Source: an uncultured Candidatus Saccharibacteria bacterium (GTDB taxonomy: Bacteria; Patescibacteriota; Saccharimonadia; Saccharimonadales; Saccharimonadaceae). Taken from it: a stretch of 39,945 nucleotides of DNA. Under the pieces are notes generated by a model. It saw only the letters and a program-made list of their open reading frames with translations, had not been told where the DNA came from and did not search any database. Each line of letters starts with the position of its first letter. The stretch's first letter is position 1. Shown in pieces: positions 15,205-21,390 of this stretch. A program made the position numbers and the translations under genes. The stretch is taken from contig CALISR010000005.1 in the NCBI GenBank assembly GCA_938041435.1, positions 1 through 39,945 of the forward strand, written 5' to 3'.

Positions 15205-15456
15205 GTGCTTGATGTGTGCTGCGAAGGCTGCGCCAAGCACGTGACGTTTTACCAAAAGGATGGCCCAGGTTCGCTGCGGCGCATGTATGTCGACCGTTTT
15301 ATCGATATGACTCCAGCTGGTGATGAGCTATGCTGGCCGCACTGCCAGCGCGTCCTTGGTATTCTTATCACGTATGCCAAGGAAAACCGCCTGGCCTATC
15401 GGCTTTTTGTCGATGCGGTGACGAAGCGGATTGTGCCGCGTCGGCAGGTAAGGTAG
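15205..15456 (+). CDS. Small Cys-rich protein, apparently frameshifted near its start
   Basis: 83 residues if translated from GTG 15205, which has no ribosome site. The protein has two cysteine clusters (VCCEGC near the beginning and CWPHC in the middle) that could bind a metal ion as a small zinc-ribbon, with a conserved-looking core FYQKDGPGSLRRMYVDRF between them. I do not recognise the family by name. The sequence upstream in the neighbouring frame carries a good ribosome site and a natural N-terminus (see 15149-15204), so the intact gene was probably 15149-15456 with one base missing. If the frameshift is real, the product is truncated or absent. Confidence 0.55.
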   Translation: MLDVCCEGCAKHVTFYQKDGPGSLRRMYVDRFIDMTPAGDELCWPHCQRVLGILITYAKENRLAYRLFVDAVTKRIVPRRQVR

Positions 15457-15474
15457 TGACCCTACCTGTGCTGG

Positions 15475-15483
15475 TGCTATACT
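15475..15483 (+). promoter_or_regulatory. Extended -10 promoter for leaderless histidine phosphatase gene
   Basis: TGC-TATACT (hexamer 15478-15483) ends 7 bases before ATG 15491. A weak -35 (GTGACC, 15456-15461) lies 16 bases upstream. Confidence 0.6.
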
Positions 15484-15490
15484 GAATACC

Positions 15491-16066
15491 ATGATATATA
15501 CCACGCTTTATTTTGTCCGTCATGGTCAGACAGATGCTAATATTGCAGCGGCGCAGAGCAATGAGACTCATGATAGTAACGTGCCACTTAATCGTGTTGG
15601 GGCGGGGCAAGCTGCTGCGGTTGCGCGTGAGCTGGAGAAACTTACTCCGGCGGCGATCATCACATCACCATTGCTGCGCGCTCGTCAAACAGCGGGGCAG
15701 ATTGCGATGTATCACCCGACAGTCCCGCTGATAGAAATGGCAGACTTAGCGGAGCGATCGATTGGCACGGTAGCCAATCGCAGTTGGCACCGGCTGTTTG
15801 ATGTCGATGAGAATATTCAACCAGAAGGCGGCGAGTCGGTGCGGGATTTTTTGACGCGGCTCTACCGAGCCTATTGCTCAATTGCTACGGATTATGCCGG
15901 TCAGACAGTCATCGTTGTGGCGCATGGCGGTGGGCACCATGCTTTGTATGCCTATGCCCATGATCTACCGTGGCGCGGCAATATGCGCCGCGAGCTGCTT
16001 GATAATGGCGCGGCGCGGCGGTATACAATTTGGCCGCACGCTACGCCAACGTGTAGTAAGCTATAA
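15491..16066 (+). CDS. Histidine phosphatase family protein (phosphoglycerate mutase-like)
   Basis: 191 residues. The N-terminal strand ends in VR10H11G12QTDAN, the phospho-histidine motif. R64 (SPLLRARQTA), E88 and H145 (VVVAHGGGHH) supply the remaining active-site residues of the branch-1 superfamily. It is shorter than cofactor-dependent phosphoglycerate mutases and more like the small broad-specificity phosphatases (CobC, PhoE, SixA types). The substrate cannot be told from sequence. It is cytosolic. The run AHGGGHHALYAYAH near the end is unusually rich in His. It has its own promoter and no ribosome site. Confidence 0.85.
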   Translation: MIYTTLYFVRHGQTDANIAAAQSNETHDSNVPLNRVGAGQAAAVARELEKLTPAAIITSPLLRARQTAGQIAMYHPTVPLIEMADLAERSIGTVANRSWHRLFDVDENIQPEGGESVRDFLTRLYRAYCSIATDYAGQTVIVVAHGGGHHALYAYAHDLPWRGNMRRELLDNGAARRYTIWPHATPTCSKL

Positions 16067-16083
16067 GAACACGAAGCGCTTGA

Positions 16084-16437
16084 TCACTGAGTATGTTCTA
16101 ACCACTGTTTTAGTACGACTGCCTGGTTATGTTCTGTATCCTTTGCGCCGTATAGTAGCGTCACGATAGGGTGATTGGACCAGGCATTTTTTGCTGCAGC
16201 GGCAGCTGGATTGGTATCGAGCTCTTTTTTATAACGCGCTGAAAACTCTGTAAACTTTTCTGGATCATGGTGAAACCAGTGGCGTAATTCATCAGTTGGT
16301 GCAATGTCCTTTGCCCACTCATCAAGTGCTGCGTGTTCTTTGCTGATGCCTCGTGGCCAGAGTCGATCGACCAAGACACGATAACCATCGTGTGGTGTTG
16401 CTGATTCGTAGATTCGCGTAATTTTGTAGGTGGTCAT
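16084..16437 (-). CDS. DUF488 family protein (YeaO-like)
   Basis: 117 residues, the typical size. The hallmark YRVLVDRLWPRGISKE lies at residues about 19-34, followed by WAKDIAPTDELRHWFHHDPEKFTEFSARYKKEL, and the end YGAKDTEHNQAVVLKQWLE is the usual C-terminal block of this family. The function is unproven; these small cytosolic proteins are often near stress genes. ATG 16437 has GAGAGG a few bases upstream, and an extended -10 (TGC-TACAAT, 16453-16461) gives a leader of about 8 bases. It converges with the histidine phosphatase gene, with 17 bases between stops. Confidence 0.85.
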   Translation of the reverse strand: MTTYKITRIYESATPHDGYRVLVDRLWPRGISKEHAALDEWAKDIAPTDELRHWFHHDPEKFTEFSARYKKELDTNPAAAAAKNAWSNHPIVTLLYGAKDTEHNQAVVLKQWLEHTQ

Positions 16438-16452
16438 ACTACCTCTCGTACT

Positions 16453-16461
16453 ATTGTAGCA
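16453..16461 (-). promoter_or_regulatory. Extended -10 promoter of the DUF488 gene
   Basis: Minus strand TGC followed by TACAAT (16453-16458), 15 bases before ATG 16437. The -35 is weak. Confidence 0.5.
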
Positions 16462-16523
16462 TAGAAGGTAGTCTTAAGAAGGTGAAACGGTGATCGTATG
16501 GCACGTAAAACGGTATAGGTGAT

Positions 16524-18191
16524 TTACTTATCGTCCTTGTTTGCGGTCAAGGTGCGCTGAGGTAAGAAGAGGGCAACAAGGAAGCCGGTGGCCATAAGTG
16601 CGGCGCTAATGATGAAAATCTGATGCAAGGAGTCGCTAAAGGCGTTGAGAATGCGCCTCGTGTAGTCATCTTGTTGCTGGCTTAGCTGCTGCTGAGCACG
16701 CACGCGAGCTGGAGCAGGCAGCTGGGCCATGCCTTTGGCTGCGCCCTGGCTGATGGCGTCGCGCTGGCTGTTGATTCGGAGTAGGGTATCGGCGCTGAGC
16801 TCGCCATCGAGTTGCCGAGCGGCTTGTGGTGCGTGGCGCAGCGTCTGGATGTAGGGAATCTGATTGACATCGCCAAGGCTGTGCAGAATGCCACTAGTGA
16901 GCACGCCCGCAAAGATAGCCGTCCCCACCGTTGAGCCAAGCCCACGGAAGAGCTGCACGCTTGAGGTGGCAGCACCAAGATCCTGCTGGCGGAATTCATT
17001 TTGTACGGCGAGGGTAAGGATGGGCATACACATCCCCATGCCAAAGCCAGTGAGTGCCATGATGATCGCCTCGTGCCAGTAGGGTGAGGTGGGCTGGAGT
17101 GTGATAAGTGAGAGAATGCTTGCTGCGGTGATGGCGCAGCCAATGACGATATAGCGCTTGTATACACCTGTCCGGCTGATGAGTTGCCCTACACCGATAG
17201 AGCTGATCATCATCCCGCCTACCATTGGCAGGAGCATCAGACCAGCTTGTGAGGCAGTCGCACCGAAGACTTGCTGATTAAATTGCGTGAGGTAGAGGAT
17301 TGCCCCGAGAAAAGCGGCACCAAAGAGCAGGCTAATGAGCATAATGAGGCGGTAGGTGGGGTTACGGAAGAAGCGGAGAGGGAGAATCGGCTGAGCGGCG
17401 TTACGCTCAAGCCAGAGGAAGATACCACCGGCAAGGGCGGCAATAGTCAGCAGCACGCTTTTGATGAGAGCAAGAGTAATGCCACGGTCGATGACACTCT
17501 TAAAGACCATCTCCGTATTGTCTACTGCCAAGACAAGCGCCGCCAGGGCAATGGTGATGAAAAGAGCGCCGAGGTAGTCTGGCTTGTGCTGGCTGTCGTG
17601 CTTGATTTGTGGGCAATAGCGGATGATGAGAGCAGTGGCGATGATGCCAATTGGCACGTTAATAAAGAATGTCCAGCGCCAGTTGGTTGTGACACCAAAG
17701 ATGGTCGCACCATCGGTTAGCCAGCCACCAAGCAATGGTCCCGCTACCGAGCTCATACCAAAGGTCGCACCGATGAGCCCCTGCCAGCGGCCCCGCTCCT
17801 TAGGCGTAAAGAGATCGCCGACAATAGTAAAGGCGTTGGCGGTGATAATGCCGCCACCAATTCCTTGCAGCGCACGCCACGCAATGAGCCATTCTACGGT
17901 TGGCGCGATACCGCTGAGTAAGGAGCCAATGGTGAAAATTGCCACGCCACTGAGCAAAAGTGGCTTGCGGCCATACATGTCGCTTAGCTTACCGGCTAGC
18001 GGCACTGTCACAGTGGTGGTGAGCATATAGGCGGTAACGATAAAGCCAAGAGAGGAGAAACTGTTGAATTCCTTGACGATTGCGCCCAGTGCCGTCGCCA
18101 CGATGGTTTGGTCGAGCGCTACGAGAAAGAGGGCGCTCATCACGGCAAGCATGACGATGAGTTTGTGACGTTGGGGCAGATGATGGAGCAT
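16524..18191 (-). CDS. DHA2-family MFS multidrug transporter (EmrB/QacA type)
   Basis: 555 residues from ATG 18191, which has AAGGA upstream. A longer frame to 18374 would overlap the Nudix gene and adds a non-membrane-like N-terminus, so it is rejected. About 14 hydrophobic segments are seen. Motif D1 is LDQTIVATALGAIV in the first helix, motif A GKLSDMYGRKPLLLSG follows helix 2, and motif C-type GPLLGGWLTD follows helix 5. These are the landmarks of proton-driven drug exporters with 14 helices. A periplasmic-type loop between the last helices (about 430-510) is long and helical. It probably exports toxic organic compounds. No adjacent membrane-fusion protein is present. Confidence 0.9.
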   Translation of the reverse strand: MLHHLPQRHKLIVMLAVMSALFLVALDQTIVATALGAIVKEFNSFSSLGFIVTAYMLTTTVTVPLAGKLSDMYGRKPLLLSGVAIFTIGSLLSGIAPTVEWLIAWRALQGIGGGIITANAFTIVGDLFTPKERGRWQGLIGATFGMSSVAGPLLGGWLTDGATIFGVTTNWRWTFFINVPIGIIATALIIRYCPQIKHDSQHKPDYLGALFITIALAALVLAVDNTEMVFKSVIDRGITLALIKSVLLTIAALAGGIFLWLERNAAQPILPLRFFRNPTYRLIMLISLLFGAAFLGAILYLTQFNQQVFGATASQAGLMLLPMVGGMMISSIGVGQLISRTGVYKRYIVIGCAITAASILSLITLQPTSPYWHEAIIMALTGFGMGMCMPILTLAVQNEFRQQDLGAATSSVQLFRGLGSTVGTAIFAGVLTSGILHSLGDVNQIPYIQTLRHAPQAARQLDGELSADTLLRINSQRDAISQGAAKGMAQLPAPARVRAQQQLSQQQDDYTRRILNAFSDSLHQIFIISAALMATGFLVALFLPQRTLTANKDDK

Positions 18192-18256
18192 AGAATTCCT
18201 TGGTTGGTTACTATAGTTAATATTCCAAAATGTAAATAAGGTTCTCGCTCTCGCTA

Positions 18257-18268
18257 GAGTATATACTC
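18257..18268. promoter_or_regulatory. Palindrome upstream of the MFS gene
   Basis: GAGTATATACTC is a perfect 12-base palindrome and contains TATACT on both strands. On the minus strand it could serve as the -10 for the transporter (leader about 60 bases), possibly overlapped by a regulator site. The -35 is poor. Confidence 0.35.
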
Positions 18269-18352
18269 CTCCTATATGGCTTTGAGATACGTCAAGTAGA
18301 GAACTGTTAACCAAATATGCTATGATACGCCGAAGAGAACTGTTTGTCAATT

Positions 18353-18820
18353 TTATGCCAAGGAGCTTAGGCACTGCACTGGCTGATTGTGGGCGATGAG
18401 CTGCGCCAGATCAACTTCGGCAAGGAAGTGAGGTAAAATTGGGTACTGCTGCGGGCTAATAAAGCCACACTCGGCGACTTCCGCTAAGCCGTGTGTTGTG
18501 GCGGCAAGGTCAATTGACTGGTAGTCTTGCCAGTTGGTGATGTGAAACAAGAACTCAAGCTGTTCGCGTGGCTCGCCAGCTGCTGGCGCTTCGATAGCAA
18601 ACTGCTGGACGAAGAGCAGCCGACCAATTACTGGCTCGACGCCTGTTTCTTCGATCATCTCTCGCCGCAAACCATCCAATACGCTCTCACCCAGCTCCAG
18701 TCCACCGCCCGGTGTGCACCAAAAATCTCGGCCATCGCCAGTGCGTGCTGTCAAGCGCTGGCAAAAGAGCTCGCCCTTGTTGTTAATAATAATTCCGCGT
18801 ACGTTAATGTGTCTGTGCAT
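18353..18820 (-). CDS. Nudix hydrolase
   Basis: 155 residues. The Nudix box is complete: GGGLELGESVLDGLRREMIEETGV, written here only by its key residues, spans about residues 38-61 with the G-x5-E-x7-R-E-x2-E-E-x-G pattern that binds Mg2+ and cleaves nucleoside diphosphates linked to another group. The upstream CTPGGG strand and the downstream QLEFLFHI strand match the fold. The family includes NTP and nucleotide-sugar pyrophosphohydrolases; MutT-like cleaning of oxidised nucleotides would fit the oxidant-defence genes nearby but is not shown. GGAGG precedes ATG 18820. The gene lies 162 bases upstream of the transporter on the same strand. Confidence 0.88.
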   Translation of the reverse strand: MHRHINVRGIIINNKGELFCQRLTARTGDGRDFWCTPGGGLELGESVLDGLRREMIEETGVEPVIGRLLFVQQFAIEAPAAGEPREQLEFLFHITNWQDYQSIDLAATTHGLAEVAECGFISPQQYPILPHFLAEVDLAQLIAHNQPVQCLSSLA

Positions 18821-18923
18821 AGTGCCTCCGGTGATTGATATGACTTATGGAAGATGTCCTGTATTTATTTTACGCTAAAAAATGATGTATTGCGTGCTTA
18901 TGCAGCAGGCTTACTCACCTCTC

Positions 18924-18952
18924 TTGATTTTCCCATTAGCACTCGCTATACT
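18924..18952 (+). promoter_or_regulatory. groESL promoter
   Basis: -35 TTGATT (18924-18929), 17-base spacer, -10 TATACT (18947-18952). Predicted +1 is about 18959, giving a leader of about 65 bases that ends with AAAGGGG before groES. Confidence 0.75.
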
Positions 18953-18962
18953 AGAGTGCTAG
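18936..18962 (+). promoter_or_regulatory. CIRCE element (HrcA operator)
   Basis: TTAGCACTC (18936-18944), 9 bases, GAGTGCTAG (18954-18962): the consensus inverted repeat bound by HrcA, with a single deviation at the last base. The -10 box lies entirely in the 9-base spacer, so HrcA binding would directly block RNA polymerase. Confidence 0.93.
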
Positions 18963-19024
18963 AAGCGCCTTGATTGATATGGGGCGCGGTGATAAGTAGA
19001 TAAGTATTAAGAAAGGGGTAACCA

Positions 19025-19291
19025 ATGAGTTCACCAATCAAGCCAATGGCGCATTTCGTCGTGGCGGTTAAGGAGAAAAAGCCAGAGAAGACTGCCAGCG
19101 GGATCTTTTTGCCCGAGTCGGCTCAGGAGAAGTCGGAAGCTGCCAAGGTGATTGCTGTTGGATCGGCAGTAGAAGATGTCGCAGTTGACGCACGGGTGGT
19201 CTACAAGAACTACGCAGCTACCACTATTAAGCTCGACAAAGAAGAGTATTTGATTATCAAGGACGAGGATATCCTCGCCACAGTAGAATAG
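19025..19291 (+). CDS. groES: Co-chaperonin GroES
   Basis: 88 residues, slightly shorter than the usual 95-100. The N-terminal strand (IKPMAHFVVAVKEKKPEKTASGIFLPES) includes the mobile loop whose GIFLP matches the GIVLP-type GroEL-binding tripeptide, and the C-terminal LDKEEYLIIKDEDILATVE is the conserved last strand pair. It forms the heptameric lid of the GroEL folding chamber in the cytosol. AAAGGGG lies upstream of ATG. groEL follows after 12 bases, and the pair is under a CIRCE-controlled promoter, so it should be induced by heat and protein-damaging stress. Confidence 0.96.
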   Translation: MSSPIKPMAHFVVAVKEKKPEKTASGIFLPESAQEKSEAAKVIAVGSAVEDVAVDARVVYKNYAATTIKLDKEEYLIIKDEDILATVE

Positions 19292-19303
19292 GAGAACTAG
19301 TCT

Positions 19304-20947
19304 ATGGCAAAAAAAGTATTCTATGATGAAGATGCGCGCCGCCGGATTTTGGGTGGGGCAGAGATTCTCTACAACGCAGTGAAGACAACGATGGGGCCAA
19401 AGGGTCGCAATGTTGTCATTGGCAAAAGCTACGGTGGCCCGAGTGTGACGCACGATGGTGTGACAGTAGCTAAAGGTATCGACATTGAGGATGTTGATGA
19501 CGAAACACTAGGCTTTAAGGTAGGGGCAGAGCTCATCAAGCAAGCCGCTAACAAAATGAACGATGTGGCTGGTGATGGTACAACTACCGTGACGGTTTTG
19601 ACCTACCACATCCTCAGTGAGGCAAACAAGCTGATTGCTGCTGGTCACAACCCAATGCTGCTGCGCAAGGGTCTGGAGCGGGCTGCGGCAGAGGTAACAG
19701 CGGCGTTGAGTGAGCAGGCAGAAGACATTCGCAATGATGAAACACGCGTCGCAGAGGTAGCAACTATCTCGGCGGGTGATGACGCAATTGGTCGGCTGAT
19801 TGCTGATGTGATGGAGAAGATCGGGCCCAATGGTGTGGTGACGGTTGAGGAAGGCCGCGGCCTTGAGCTAGAGAGCGAAGTGGTTGAGGGCTTTACTGTC
19901 CAGCGCGGCTTCGTCAGCCCGTACATGGCGACAGATACGAAGCGCATGGAAGCGGTGTACGACAAGCCAGCTATCGTTATTACCGACAAGAAAATTTCTT
20001 CGGCGCAGGAGTTTGTCCCACTGCTTGAGATGATTGCTCAGAGTGGTAAGAAAGATCTCGTCTTGATTGCTGACGATGTGGATGGCGAAGCGCTTGGTCT
20101 GCTTGTGCTGAACCGCCTCAAGGGTGCCTTTAATACCCTGGCTATTAAAGCGCCGAGCGATAAGGATGTCCTCTACGATATTGCTGCTCTGGTGGGTGCA
20201 ACGGTCATTACTGAGGACACTGGTATGAGCTTTGATACGGTTGGGCCTGATGTGGTCGGCTCGGCTCGCAAGGTGATTGCCACTAAGGATTTGACAACGA
20301 TCGTCGAAGGGGCTGGTGCGAAGACGGCAGTCGATGCCCGGATTGACCAGATCGCCGTTGAAATTGCCAACAGCACAAGTGACTACACTAAGAACAATCT
20401 CGTGAAGCGCCAAGCTGCCCTGACTGGCCAAGTGGCGGTGATTAAGGTCGGTGGGGCAACTGAGACCGAGATCGAAGAGAAGAAATACCGCGTTGATGAT
20501 GCGGTGGCTGCCGTTAAGGCTGCCCTGGCTGAGGGTGTTGTGCCTGGTGGCGGGGTGACACTGGTCAATCTTGCAACGAGCTACACTCACGCTGGTGATG
20601 CCGATGCGTCGGTGACTGCCGGTGAGGATTTGCTCATTCACGCGCTGGAGCAACCATTCCGCATTCTGCTGACCAACTCTGGCCTCAATGCCGATGAGTG
20701 GCTGCCACAGGTGAAGGCAGCGCAGCCTGGCTTTGGTATTAACGTCAATACACCGGGTGAGCTGATCGATCTCAAAGCAGCTGGCGTGGTTGACCCTGTT
20801 CGCGTTACCAAGGAAGCACTCCAGAATGCGGCGTCCATCGCTGGCACCGCAATGACGATGGGTGCGCTCGTCGTCGACTTGCCTGAGAAGGAAGCGGCAA
20901 GCCCAGCTGGCATGCCTGGCATGGGCGGCGGTATGGGCATGTACTAG
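19304..20947 (+). CDS. groEL: Chaperonin GroEL (Hsp60)
   Basis: 547 residues, full length. ATP-site motifs are intact: VKTTMGPKGRNVVI near residue 25, VAGDGTTTVTVLTY near 85, and EGVVPGGGVTL near 405 in the equatorial domain. The apical domain is present, and the tail GMPGMGGGMGMY is the GGM repeat that lines the folding chamber, here ending in Tyr. GroEL forms a double heptameric ring that folds proteins together with GroES. It is preceded by TAGGAGAA. The operon ends in a perfect hairpin terminator at 20970-20999. The long frame on the opposite strand inside this gene is a codon-bias shadow. Confidence 0.97.
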   Translation: MAKKVFYDEDARRRILGGAEILYNAVKTTMGPKGRNVVIGKSYGGPSVTHDGVTVAKGIDIEDVDDETLGFKVGAELIKQAANKMNDVAGDGTTTVTVLTYHILSEANKLIAAGHNPMLLRKGLERAAAEVTAALSEQAEDIRNDETRVAEVATISAGDDAIGRLIADVMEKIGPNGVVTVEEGRGLELESEVVEGFTVQRGFVSPYMATDTKRMEAVYDKPAIVITDKKISSAQEFVPLLEMIAQSGKKDLVLIADDVDGEALGLLVLNRLKGAFNTLAIKAPSDKDVLYDIAALVGATVITEDTGMSFDTVGPDVVGSARKVIATKDLTTIVEGAGAKTAVDARIDQIAVEIANSTSDYTKNNLVKRQAALTGQVAVIKVGGATETEIEEKKYRVDDAVAAVKAALAEGVVPGGGVTLVNLATSYTHAGDADASVTAGEDLLIHALEQPFRILLTNSGLNADEWLPQVKAAQPGFGINVNTPGELIDLKAAGVVDPVRVTKEALQNAASIAGTAMTMGALVVDLPEKEAASPAGMPGMGGGMGMY

Positions 20948-20969
20948 GCCTCGTCCTGCCTTGTTTTGC

Positions 20970-20999
20970 AAAAACCCACCACGTCTGTGGTGGGTTTTT
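20970..20999. terminator. Intrinsic terminator after groEL
   Basis: A 13-bp perfect stem (20970-20982 with 20987-20999; core CCCACCAC/GTGGTGGG) with loop GTCT, followed by the T-run of the right arm and preceded by an A-run. It is strong in the + direction. Confidence 0.9.
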
Positions 21000-21017
21000 A
21001 ATTCGGGAAAGAATCGG

Positions 21018-21046
21018 TTGACAGATACCCCCAGGGGGTATACTAT
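21018..21046 (+). promoter_or_regulatory. Promoter of csoR-copB
   Basis: -35 TTGACA (21018-21023), 17 bases, -10 TACTAT (21041-21046), which places +1 on the A of ATG 21053. An overlapping TATACT (21039-21044) would have a 15-base spacer. Most of the spacer is the CsoR palindrome. Confidence 0.75.
21025..21041 (+). promoter_or_regulatory. CsoR operator
   Basis: A perfect palindrome ATACCCCC-A-GGGGGTAT between -35 and -10, matching the G/C-tract inverted repeats known for CsoR-type copper repressors. Binding would exclude RNA polymerase and be released by Cu(I). Confidence 0.85.
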
Positions 21047-21052
21047 AGGAGT

Positions 21053-21331
21053 ATGAGCAAAGATATTACCAGACGAGCACTACACCGTATCAAAATTATG
21101 AAGGGCCAGCTGGAGGGGTTAGAAAAACGTGTGGCCGACGACGCCTACTGTATGGACATCATCATCCAGAGTCTGTCCATCCAGAAGTCGCTAGCATCGC
21201 TGAACAAGCTGATGGTCAAGCAGCACCTCGAGACACATGTGGCTGAGATGCTGGCGTCAAGTGATACGAAGCAGCGCGATAAGGCGCTCAAAGAGCTCGA
21301 TCAGCTCTATGACCTGACGAACATTCGCTAG
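21053..21331 (+). CDS. csoR: CsoR-family copper-sensing repressor
   Basis: 92 residues, all-helical DUF156/CsoR type. The metal ligands align as C33, H58 and H62, with the family's 25- and 4-residue spacing. The last ligand is His rather than the Cys of the Mycobacterium protein, giving the C-H-H set described for the Thermus thermophilus CsoR, which responds to several metals. R7/R8 and K14/K17 near helix 1 could contact DNA. It probably represses its own promoter through the palindrome at 21025-21041 and is released by copper, allowing expression of the ATPase gene that follows. The start coincides with the predicted +1, so the mRNA is leaderless; AGGAG lies too close to ATG to serve as a ribosome site. 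Confidence 0.9.
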   Translation: MSKDITRRALHRIKIMKGQLEGLEKRVADDAYCMDIIIQSLSIQKSLASLNKLMVKQHLETHVAEMLASSDTKQRDKALKELDQLYDLTNIR

Positions 21332-21364
21332 CAGCAAGCGGATATAAGAATAGAAAGGATAATG

Positions 21365-21384
21365 CGGTGCGTCGCACCGAGGAG
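21365..21384 (+). promoter_or_regulatory. Hairpin and Shine-Dalgarno before copB
   Basis: CGGTGCG (21365-21371) and CGCACCG (21373-21379) form an inverted repeat with a one-base centre, immediately followed by GAGGAG (21379-21384), the ribosome site of ATG 21391. Folding could limit translation of the ATPase relative to CsoR. A 20-codon frame (21362-21424) with AAAGGA upstream overlaps the start. Confidence 0.35.
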
Positions 21385-21390
21385 TTTGTT

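Noticed and set aside
16524..18374. Longer N-terminus of the MFS transporter (616 residues)
   Set aside because: The extension overlaps the Nudix gene, is not membrane-like, and has no ribosome site, whereas ATG 18191 has AAGGA.
19868..20971. Long open frame of 367 codons on the minus strand opposite groEL
   Set aside because: It lies wholly opposite a certain groEL gene, has a His/Arg/Asn-rich composition typical of an antisense codon-bias shadow, and lacks a start signal.
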